Assembly (NCBI GenBank): GCA_033856025.1
Contig: JAWVFQ010000037.1
Coordinates: forward strand, 62,001-126,000
Direction: 5' to 3'
DNA: 64,000 nucleotides
From: AC-38 sp033856025
GTDB taxonomy: Bacteria > Actinomycetota > Thermoleophilia > Solirubrobacterales > Solirubrobacteraceae
Shown here: piece after piece, positions 38,834-45,563 of the stretch
How positions within the stretch are numbered: position 1 is the first letter of the stretch
Layout: every line of letters begins with the position of its first letter
Program-made: the position numbers and the translations under genes
The notes under the pieces: generated by a model
The model's database searches: none
The model's input: the letters and a program-made list of their open reading frames with translations, nothing else
Told to the model about the DNA's origin: nothing

Positions 38834-40359
38834 CCGCCCGGGGCGGGGGCGGCGATCTTCGGGAAGAGGACGTCGAGCGAATCGACCTTCGCGCCGGTCG
38901 CGCCCGCGCCGAAGCGGGCCGATTCCAGCGCGGTGTCCGGCGCCTGGAGGGCCGCGAGCAGCCGGGTCGTGGTCGCGGGCATGTAGGGGTGCAGCAGGAC
39001 CGTGACCACGCGCAGGCCCTCGGCGAGCGAGCGCAGGGTAGTTCTCAGGATGTCGGCGCTCGCCCGGTCCTCCGCCTTGGCGAGCTTCCAGGGGGCCCGC
39101 TCCTCGACGTAGCGGTTGAGACGGCGCACGCACTGCCAAATCTCCTCCAGCGCGGCCGTCACCTGCACGTCGTCGAGGAGACCGGCCACCCGGGCGGAGA
39201 GGTCGGTGAAGTCGGCCGCGAGCTGGGGATCGAGCTCGGCGTCCGGGATGGCGCCGTCGGTGTAGCGCATGAGCATGTTCAGCGTCCGGGATGCCAGGTT
39301 CCCGAGCTCGTTGGCCAGCTCGGTCTCGTAGCGGGTCTCGAAGTCGGCGGGCGAGACGCTGCCGTCCTGCCCGAACGGCACGTCGCGCATGCAGTAGAAG
39401 CGCAGCGCGTCGGTCCCGAACTTCTCCATGGCGTCGAACGGGTCCAGGACGTTGCCCAGCGACTTGCTCATCTTCTTGCCGTCCGACAGCAGGTAGCCGT
39501 GGACGAACAGGCGCCGGGGGACGTCGAGGTCGGCCGCCATCAGCAACGCGGGCCAGTAGACGCAGTGGAACTTGAGGATGTCCTTGCCGATCAGGTGGTA
39601 GTCCGCCGGCCAGAACTTCTCCGTCAGGTCCTCGCCCTCGCGCGCGAAGGACAGGGCGGTGACGTAGTTGAGGAGCGCGTCGAACCAGACGTAGAAGACG
39701 TGCTCGGGGTCCCAGGGGACGGGGACGCCCCAGCTCAGCCGCGCGCGCGACAGCGAGACGTCCTGGAGCCCCTGGCCGATGAACGAGCGCGCCTCGTTGA
39801 AGCGGACCGGCGGCAGGACGAAGTCGGCACGCTCGGCGTAGAGCTGCTCGAGGCGCTCCTGAAACGTCGACAGCGCGAAGAACCAGTTCTCCTCGTTCTC
39901 CTTCGTGAGCGGGAAGCCCTCGTGGATGAGGCAGGTGTGGTCCGGGCCGATCTCGTTGTCGGTCTTGAAGTCCGCGCAGCGGGTGCAGTACCAGCCCTCG
40001 TAGGTGCCCTTGTAGACGTGGCCGTTGTCGTGGACGCGCTGGAGGATCTCCTGCACCTTCGCCACGTGCCGGGGGTCGCTGGTGCGGATGAAGAAGTCGT
40101 TGGTGACGTCGAGCTGGGGCATCAGCGCCTGGAAGCGCTCGGCGTTGCGATCGGCCAGCTCCTTGGGCGTGACGCCCTGCTTCTCGGCCGCCTGGGCCAC
40201 GGGCTCGCCGTGCTCGTCGGTGCCCGTGAGGAAGAAGACCTCCTCGCCGCGCTGGCGCATGTGCCGGGCCAGGACGTCGGCGGCGATCGTCGTGTACGCG
40301 TGCCCGAGGTGGGGCGCCGCGTTGACGTAGTAGATGGGCGTCGTGACGTAGAAGGGCAC
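38830..40359 (-). CDS. metG: Methionyl-tRNA synthetase
   Basis: This class I synthetase (509 residues) has the HIGH-type motif PHLGHAYTT, the connective peptide with cysteines in YCTRCADF and DHTCLIHE, the WFDALLNY segment and KKMSKSLGN. It lacks the C-terminal dimerisation domain, as is usual in actinobacteria. I chose GTG 40359, which gives the usual (V)PFYVTTPIYYVN start and lies 8 bases after TAGCCT; a TTG at 40368 would overlap that box. tatD is coupled downstream. Confidence 0.95.
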   Translation of the reverse strand: MPFYVTTPIYYVNAAPHLGHAYTTIAADVLARHMRQRGEEVFFLTGTDEHGEPVAQAAEKQGVTPKELADRNAERFQALMPQLDVTNDFFIRTSDPRHVAKVQEILQRVHDNGHVYKGTYEGWYCTRCADFKTDNEIGPDHTCLIHEGFPLTKENEENWFFALSTFQERLEQLYAERADFVLPPVRFNEARSFIGQGLQDVSLSRARLSWGVPVPWDPEHVFYVWFDALLNYVTALSFAREGEDLTEKFWPADYHLIGKDILKFHCVYWPALLMAADLDVPRRLFVHGYLLSDGKKMSKSLGNVLDPFDAMEKFGTDALRFYCMRDVPFGQDGSVSPADFETRYETELANELGNLASRTLNMLMRYTDGAIPDAELDPQLAADFTDLSARVAGLLDDVQVTAALEEIWQCVRRLNRYVEERAPWKLAKAEDRASADILRTTLRSLAEGLRVVTVLLHPYMPATTTRLLAALQAPDTALESARFGAGATGAKVDSLDVLFPKIAAPAPGG

Positions 40360-40367
40360 GGCGGCCA

Positions 40368-40373
40368 AGGCTA
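40368..40373 (-). promoter_or_regulatory. -10 box TAGCCT, near-leaderless
   Basis: TAGCCT ends 8 bases before the metG GTG at 40359 and argues against the TTG at 40368 as start. Confidence 0.4.
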
Positions 40374-40405
40374 CCCGCCGTGGTGCGGCGATCTTTCGCG
40401 GCGCG

Positions 40406-40900
40406 CTACGCCTCGACGGGCTGCTGGAGGCGCTCCTCGGTCTCCTTGAGGACGTCCTCGGCGTCGCCCATGACCATCTTGGCGATGTCGCGCAGGCGGA
40501 AGATCCGGCCCGCGCCGCCCCAGTGGCCGTCCGGGACCTCGTTGATGAAGACCCACACGCGCAGCGCGTTCGGCAGGTCGATCGGGCTGCCCTCCGCCTC
40601 CAGCACCTTGCGGGTCACCTCGGCGACCAGGCCCTCCTTCTTGGGCTGGTCCAGCGCGCCCTCCGGGACGGTGACCTGCACGCGGTAGCGCGGCTGGTCC
40701 GCCGGCGCGGGCTCGTGCGCCACGTGCCAGTCGCCGGGCGCCACCGGGTGCACGACTCCCCACGTCACCGCGTCGCCCATCGGGTTGCCCTCGCCCACGC
40801 CCTCCCACCGCAGCAGCGTGCGCGTGAGCTGGTCGAGCAGCTCGTGCCGAGCCGCCTCGTCCAGCGCGTCGGCGGGGAGGGTGAGGTCGATCATCGGCAT
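40406..40900 (-). CDS. Tautomerase-superfamily protein (fused double domain)
   Basis: The 164-residue protein starts MPMIDLTLP, so after Met removal it exposes the catalytic Pro1 of the 4-oxalocrotonate tautomerase superfamily. A second half (RYRVQVTVPEGALDQPKKEGLVAEVTRKVLEAEGS... RVWVFINEVPDGHWGGAGRI) looks like a second tautomerase unit, as in fused members such as cis-CaaD-like or MSAD-like enzymes. The reaction is unknown. A good Shine-Dalgarno (AAGGAG) precedes the ATG at 40900. Confidence 0.75.
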   Translation of the reverse strand: MPMIDLTLPADALDEAARHELLDQLTRTLLRWEGVGEGNPMGDAVTWGVVHPVAPGDWHVAHEPAPADQPRYRVQVTVPEGALDQPKKEGLVAEVTRKVLEAEGSPIDLPNALRVWVFINEVPDGHWGGAGRIFRLRDIAKMVMGDAEDVLKETEERLQQPVEA

Positions 40901-40969
40901 GGGCCTGGCTCCTTCGTCGGGTTGGTCTTGGTGCTCGGCCGGGGTTCTCGAACCGGTCGCCGAGGCACG

Positions 40970-41932
40970 CTATCGCGGTGGGTTGTGAATCGCAACTTGC
41001 TGGGTTCCGGCGTGGGTTGGGTCGGTTCGGCGGCGGCGCCCGGCGCGGCCAGGTCCGAACAGGGCCAGGCCGGGAACCCCCACCCCGAGCAGGACCAGCC
41101 CGGCCAGGACGGCGGTGGGGATGGCGGCGGGTGAGGGGGTGGTGCTCGCGGGCCTTGCTTTGGGCGCGGGAAAGGCGGCGGGTGAGGGAGTTGGGTGCGA
41201 GGCGCTTGCCTCGGGCTTGGGAACGGCGGCGGGTGAGGGGGTGGTGCTCGCGGGCCTCGCTTTGGGCCCGGGAAAGGCGGCGGGTGAGGGAGTTGGGTGC
41301 GGGGCGCTTACCTCGGGCTCGCGAACGGCGGCGGGTGAGGGGGTTGGGTTTGGGTTTGGCTGGGGTGCCGGGTTGCTTGGGTGGGGGTTTCTCGTGGGTG
41401 GGGTGGTCTGTCCTGGCGGGATCGTTGGGGGGATTGGGGTGGGTCGGGTTAGCGGGAGGAGGCGGAGGGGGTCGATGTAGCCGTGGCGGTCCGTGGCTCG
41501 GCGGATGCCGAGGTGGACGTGTGGGCCCGGCGACGAGCCGTGGCCGGAGGTCCCGACGGCGCCGATCCTGGCGCCTCTGCCGACCGCCTCGCCCCGGGTG
41601 ACTCCGACCGAGGCGAGGTGACCGTAGGTGACGACGAAGGCGCCGCACTGCTGGCTCACCGCGCGGCCGAAGCCGCCCGCGGTGCCGGCGAACCGGATGC
41701 GGCCGGCGCAGGCCGCCCGCACGGGCGTTCCGCGCGGGGCCGCGACGTCGATCCCGCGGTGCTGGCCGCGGGCGTAGGGGTCTCGGGCGGAGAGGGCGAA
41801 CCTCTGGATGACTTCGCCGCGCACCGGCCACGTCCACCGCCCCGCCGCCGTGGCGCCGCCGGCCAACGGCCCGCCGACGAAGGTGAGCGCCAGCAGCGCC
41901 CCGGCCGCGTGTCGTGTCGGAGCTCGTCGCAC
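40970..41932 (-). CDS. Secreted M23 (LytM-type) peptidase with Pro-rich repeat and C-terminal anchor
   Basis: The 320-residue protein has a signal peptide (MRRAPTRHAAGALLALTFVGGPLAGGATAA) and then an M23 metallopeptidase domain (residues about 33-160). The zinc site is HRGIDVAAP and the later HVHLGIR, so it should cut peptidoglycan cross-bridges. A long Pro/Ala/Ser linker with two and a bit 34-residue repeats follows, then one hydrophobic helix (IPTAVLAGLVLLGVGVPGLALF) and a basic tail (GRAGRRRR), which resembles a cell-surface anchor. It starts at GTG 41932, with TAGACA 7 bases further up. Confidence 0.85.
   Translation of the reverse strand: MRRAPTRHAAGALLALTFVGGPLAGGATAAGRWTWPVRGEVIQRFALSARDPYARGQHRGIDVAAPRGTPVRAACAGRIRFAGTAGGFGRAVSQQCGAFVVTYGHLASVGVTRGEAVGRGARIGAVGTSGHGSSPGPHVHLGIRRATDRHGYIDPLRLLPLTRPTPIPPTIPPGQTTPPTRNPHPSNPAPQPNPNPTPSPAAVREPEVSAPHPTPSPAAFPGPKARPASTTPSPAAVPKPEASASHPTPSPAAFPAPKARPASTTPSPAAIPTAVLAGLVLLGVGVPGLALFGPGRAGRRRRTDPTHAGTQQVAIHNPPR
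41123..41343 (-). repeat. 102-bp tandem repeat in the M23 peptidase linker
   Basis: Two nearly identical 102-base units (41123-41224 and 41225-41326) plus 17 bases of a third code for 34-residue Pro/Ala/Ser-rich repeats. The units differ by only a few bases, which points to recent duplication and likely length variation. Confidence 0.85.
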
Positions 41933-42079
41933 CCCGCCTGTCTACCGCGGGGCGGGCGCGGGAAGGCCGGCCGCGTCCCAGTCGGCGCAGACGCGTGCGT
42001 CTCTCGTCGCAATGCCGGGCCGAAAGCGCGCCGCGGGTCCGGCCGCGCGGCCGCGCGGCCGCGGGCCACAGGGATCGCG

Positions 42080-42112
42080 CGACGTTATGCACCGTATAGG
42101 GGCTTAACGTCG
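42080..42112. promoter_or_regulatory. Inverted repeat between rsmI and the M23 gene
   Basis: CGACGTTA (42080-42087) and TAACGTCG (42105-42112) are perfect 8-base arms with a 17-base spacer containing CCCCTATACGG. The 241-base gap 41933-42173 holds no gene. It has a second small palindrome at 41989-42002 (AGACGC and GCGTCT arms) and a run of GCGCGGCC repeats near 42040-42062. A regulated promoter for the M23 peptidase is the likeliest content. Confidence 0.45.
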
Positions 42113-42173
42113 CACGGGATGCGGGGCGCGGGCGTGTGTGACGCGCGGGTCCCTCGGGGAGCGGAGCGCTGTG

Positions 42174-42989
42174 TCAGTCGCGGGACTGGATCGCGCGGTA
42201 GAGCGTGTTGGCCGGGACTCCGGTGAGCGAGGCGATCACGGTGGCCGCGGGGCGCGCGCGGGCTCCGGCGTCGACGAGGGCGCGCAACGCCTCGGTGGCG
42301 CGGTCCACATCCGCGTCGCCCTCGGCGGCCGGGCCGATGACCAGGACGATCTCGCCCCGGGGCGCCTCGGCGCCGTAGCGCTCCGCCAGCTCGCCGGCGG
42401 TCCCGCGGACGACCTCCTCGTGGACCTTGGTGAGCTCGCGGCAGACGGCGACGGGTCGCGCCGCGTCGACGCCCGCCAGGACGGAGAGCGTCGCGGCCAC
42501 CCGCCGCGGCGACTCGAACGCGACCACCGTCTCGGGCGAGCGGAGCTCGGCCTCCAGCGCTGCGCGCTTGCGCGGGAGGAACCCCGCGAAGCGCCAGACG
42601 TCCGCCGGGAGGCCGGACGCCACCAGGGCGGTCAGGACGGCGGACGGCCCCGGCAGGACCTCCACCTCCAGGCCGGCGGCGACGCACTCGCGGACCAGGA
42701 CGAACCCCGGATCGGAGACCAGCGGCATCCCCGCGTCGGAGACCAGCGCGACGACCGCGCCCTCGCGCATCCGCCGCACCAGCTCGCGCGCCCGCGCGCG
42801 CTCGTTGTGCTCGTGGTAGGCCACCAGCGGAGCGCGGACGCCGTAGCGGTCGAGCAGGACCCGGGTGCGCCGGGTGTCCTCGCACGCGATGACGTCGGCC
42901 GCGCGCAGGGCGGCCAAGACGCGCAGCGTCACGTCCTCGAGGTTCCCGATCGGCGTCGGGCAGACGACGAGCCGTCCCGCAGGGGTCAC
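42174..42989 (-). CDS. rsmI: 16S rRNA (cytidine1402-2'-O)-methyltransferase
   Basis: RsmI methylates the 2'-OH of C1402 in 16S rRNA. The 271-residue protein has the tetrapyrrole-methylase fold: LVVCPTPIGNLEDVTLRVL, ADVIACEDTRRTRVLL, YHEHNERARA, VALVSDAGMPLVSDPGF, the GP loop VLPGPSAVLTALVASGLP, and FLPRKRAALEAE. The GTG at 42989 overlaps the ROK-kinase stop as GTGA. Confidence 0.93.
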   Translation of the reverse strand: MTPAGRLVVCPTPIGNLEDVTLRVLAALRAADVIACEDTRRTRVLLDRYGVRAPLVAYHEHNERARARELVRRMREGAVVALVSDAGMPLVSDPGFVLVRECVAAGLEVEVLPGPSAVLTALVASGLPADVWRFAGFLPRKRAALEAELRSPETVVAFESPRRVAATLSVLAGVDAARPVAVCRELTKVHEEVVRGTAGELAERYGAEAPRGEIVLVIGPAAEGDADVDRATEALRALVDAGARARPAATVIASLTGVPANTLYRAIQSRD

Positions 42990-43951
42990 GACGGCGACCC
43001 CACCCCGTCCCACGCCAGCACGGCCGCGCCGACCATTCCCGCCTCGCCCCCGAACCGAGCCGTCACCACACGCACCAGGTCCCGACCCGGCGGCAGGGCG
43101 CGCGCGGCCACCTCGGCGCGGACCGGCTCCAGCAGCAGCTCTCCCGCCCCCATCACGCCGCCGCCCAGCACCACGTACTCCGGGTTGAAGATGTTCACGT
43201 AGTTGGCCACGCCCACGCCCAGCCGGGACCCGATCAAGGCCAACACGTCCCGGGCGACCGGATCGCCGTCGTGGGCGAGCTCCGTGACCAGTGCTCCCCC
43301 CAGCGCGCGACCCGACGCCGCGGCACGCCCCAAGGCCGAGGAGGGGTGAGACGAAGCCGCCACACCCGCCTCGCGCGCCAGCGCGGTCCCCGACGCCACG
43401 GCCTCCAGGCACCCGCGATTCGGGCAGTTCCCCTGGCAGGGCGGCCCGTCGATCTCGACGACCATGTGGCCCAGCTCGGCCGCCGCGCCCACGGATCCGC
43501 GGTAGACCTCGTCGTCCAGGACCAGTCCCCCGCCGATCCCGGTGCCGATCGTGAGCATCACGGTGTGCCGGGCGCCCCGGGCCGCGCCGAACCGGTGCTC
43601 GGCCAGCGCGGCCACGTTGGCGTCGTTGTCCACCCACACCGGCAGCCCCAGCCGCTCGGCCATCAGATCGCGGAACGGCACGTCGGTCAAAGGCAAATTC
43701 ACCGCCTGGACCGCCATCCCGCGCTCCTGGTCGATCGTGCAGGGAATCCCGAAGCCCACGCCGGCGACCGGCCCATCGACCGTCTCCCGAGCTTCCTGCA
43801 CCGCCGAGACGGCGGTGTCGAGCAGTGCGTCGCGGTCGAGGCCGTGCGTGACCCGGCGGACGCGGTGGTGGACGGTGAGGTTCTCGTCCAACGCGCCTGC
43901 GAGGAGCTTGGTCCCCCCCAGGTCGACGCCGACGACACACGGGGCGGCCAT
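42986..43951 (-). CDS. ROK-family sugar kinase (glucokinase-like)
   Basis: The 321-residue protein carries the ROK signatures: VVGVDLGGTKLLAGALDE (phosphate 1), IGTGIGGGLVLDDEVYRGSVGAAAELGHMVVE (catalytic Asp region and metal His), and the zinc-like CQGNCPNRGCLEAVASG. In actinobacteria such enzymes are often polyphosphate/ATP glucokinases. The ATG at 43951 lies 10 bases after TATCGT. An alternative GTG at 43963 has AGGGGG 4 bases upstream. The divergent LCP gene starts only 24 bases away. Confidence 0.87.
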   Translation of the reverse strand: MAAPCVVGVDLGGTKLLAGALDENLTVHHRVRRVTHGLDRDALLDTAVSAVQEARETVDGPVAGVGFGIPCTIDQERGMAVQAVNLPLTDVPFRDLMAERLGLPVWVDNDANVAALAEHRFGAARGARHTVMLTIGTGIGGGLVLDDEVYRGSVGAAAELGHMVVEIDGPPCQGNCPNRGCLEAVASGTALAREAGVAASSHPSSALGRAAASGRALGGALVTELAHDGDPVARDVLALIGSRLGVGVANYVNIFNPEYVVLGGGVMGAGELLLEPVRAEVAARALPPGRDLVRVVTARFGGEAGMVGAAVLAWDGVGSPS

Positions 43952-43961
43952 GGCGGCTGTC

Positions 43962-43967
43962 ACGATA
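43962..43967 (-). promoter_or_regulatory. -10 box TATCGT, near-leaderless
   Basis: TATCGT ends 10 bases before the ROK ATG at 43951. It lies in a 24-base divergent gap, so the rest of each promoter must lie inside the opposite gene. Confidence 0.35.
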
Positions 43968-43975
43968 CCCCCTGG

Positions 43976-45070
43976 ATGCCAGACGACCGCGAGCGCCCGC
44001 AATACACGCGCTACCGGTCGCGTCGAGGTCTGCTCGAAGGCCTGCGGCGCGGCCCCGAGCCCGAGTTCAAGGACCTCGGCGGAGTCCGGGAGGACCGCCG
44101 CCGCCGGCGCGGCCGTGCCGGGCGAAAGCCCTGGACCCCGGGGCGCGTCGCCAGGTACGTCGCGGCCGCGATCGCCGGGTGGATCGTCCTCTCCCTGGTC
44201 CTGTTCCTCGTCAGCGCCCAGATCGAGCAGGGCAAGGTCTCGGACTCCGCCAACCGCGCCCTGAGCTCGGGCGGCCCCCTCCCCTTCGCCCCCAACACGA
44301 TCCTGGTCATCGGCTCCGACGCCCGGCCCAAGGGCACGCACGAGGGCGGCGCCAACACGGTGGGCCAGCCCAGCCGCTCGGACACGCTGATGCTCATCCG
44401 CACCGGTGGCTTCAAGAGCGCGCGCCTGTCCATCCCCCGCGACACCGTGGTCGACATCCCCGGCCACGGACAGGACAAGATCAACGCCGCCTACGCGATC
44501 GGCGGGCCCGCCCTGACGATCACGACCGTCGAACGCTTCCTCGGCCTCAAGGTCAACCACCTGGTCGAGGTCAACTTCGAGAACTTCCCCGACTTCATCG
44601 ACGCGCTGGGCGGCGTGGACGTGACGCTCCCCAAGCCGGTCCGGGCCAAGCTGGACGGCGGGGACGGGGCCGGTGGGACGACCATCGACCTCCCGGCCGG
44701 CAGGAGCCACCTTGACGGCCGCCACGCCCTGGCGCTGGCCCGCATCCGCGTGAACGAGCGCGACCCGGGCGAGAACGACCTCGACCGCGCGGCGCGCCAG
44801 CAGCGCATCCTGGCCGCGATCCGCGGCCGGCTCATCGGCCCGTCGACGTTCTTCCGGCTGCCCTGGGTCTCGTGGACGGCCCCCAAGGCGATCCGCACGG
44901 ACATGAGTGGCCCCACGCTCCTCGCCCTGTTCACGGCGCTGCAGATGGGAGGGGACCCGGCGCCCCGCGTGCTCAAGCCCTCGGGGGTGGCCACCACCCC
45001 CGGCGGCGGCTCGGGCCTGGTCGTCTCCGACGACGAGAAGCGCGACGCCGTCCGCCGGTTCCTGGGCTGA
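43976..45070 (+). CDS. LytR-CpsA-Psr family cell-wall glycopolymer ligase
   Basis: LCP proteins move undecaprenyl-linked polymers onto peptidoglycan. The 364-residue protein has a basic cytoplasmic head, one membrane helix near residues 62-81 (VAAAIAGWIVLSLVLFLVSA) and the outer LCP domain. That domain shows ILVIGSDARP, SRSDTLMLIRTGGFKSARLSIPRDTVVDIPGHGQDKINAAYA and HALALARIRVNERDPGENDLDRAARQQRIL, matching the family's Arg and Asp active-site residues. The ATG at 43976 is the only start that gives this head; the longer frame upstream is a shadow of the ROK gene. Confidence 0.92.
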   Translation: MPDDRERPQYTRYRSRRGLLEGLRRGPEPEFKDLGGVREDRRRRRGRAGRKPWTPGRVARYVAAAIAGWIVLSLVLFLVSAQIEQGKVSDSANRALSSGGPLPFAPNTILVIGSDARPKGTHEGGANTVGQPSRSDTLMLIRTGGFKSARLSIPRDTVVDIPGHGQDKINAAYAIGGPALTITTVERFLGLKVNHLVEVNFENFPDFIDALGGVDVTLPKPVRAKLDGGDGAGGTTIDLPAGRSHLDGRHALALARIRVNERDPGENDLDRAARQQRILAAIRGRLIGPSTFFRLPWVSWTAPKAIRTDMSGPTLLALFTALQMGGDPAPRVLKPSGVATTPGGGSGLVVSDDEKRDAVRRFLG

Positions 45071-45085
45071 CGGGGCCGGAGCGGT

Positions 45086-45091
45086 TAGGCT
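45086..45091 (+). promoter_or_regulatory. -10 box TAGGCT, near-leaderless
   Basis: TAGGCT ends 6 bases before the ATG at 45098. Confidence 0.45.
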
Positions 45092-45097
45092 GGCCTC

Positions 45098-45544
45098 ATG
45101 AAGAAGCTAATCCTGATCAGCACCCTCGTGGTGGCGCTGGTGGTCCCCGCCACGGCGCTCGCGGCTTTCATGTCCGGCACCTACGCGGGCAAGACGAGCC
45201 AGGGCGGACCGGTGTCCTTCAAGGCCACGCAGTCCAAGGTGAGCAAGTTCCGGATCGGCGTCGTGTGGAAGTGCACCGACGGCGACCGCTTCCAGACCGT
45301 GCTCCCGACCAAGACGTCGTACTTCCCGTCGCAGAACATCACCAGCGGGAACTACAACGCGTCGTTCACCGGCTCCGGTGGCGCGAGCAAGTACGTCAAC
45401 AAGGGCAAGATCGTCAACCGGCGTGCCAACGGCACCTTCATCGGCACGCGCAAGTACAACACCAACGACGATCTCGATCCGAACGGCACCGTCATCTGCC
45501 GTACCGGGAACGTGACGTACTCCGTCCCGCGCACGGGCCCCTAG
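45098..45544 (+). CDS. Secreted small beta-rich protein, unknown
   Basis: The 148-residue product has a clear signal peptide (MKKLILISTLVVALVVPATALA) and a mature part rich in Thr, Ser, Gly and Lys (GTYAGKTSQGGPVSFKATQSKVSKF...). VGWK-like segments such as IGVVWKCTDGDRF and an end CRTGNVTYSVPRTGP give two Cys that could pair. I cannot name it. Codon use is normal for the genome. Confidence 0.7.
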   Translation: MKKLILISTLVVALVVPATALAAFMSGTYAGKTSQGGPVSFKATQSKVSKFRIGVVWKCTDGDRFQTVLPTKTSYFPSQNITSGNYNASFTGSGGASKYVNKGKIVNRRANGTFIGTRKYNTNDDLDPNGTVICRTGNVTYSVPRTGP

Positions 45545-45563
45545 GGGACCCGCGGCAAGCGAT

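Noticed and set aside
41933..42173. c-di-AMP (ydaO-type) riboswitch before the M23 peptidase
   Set aside because: The conserved ydaO sequence blocks are not recognisable in the leader on the coding strand.
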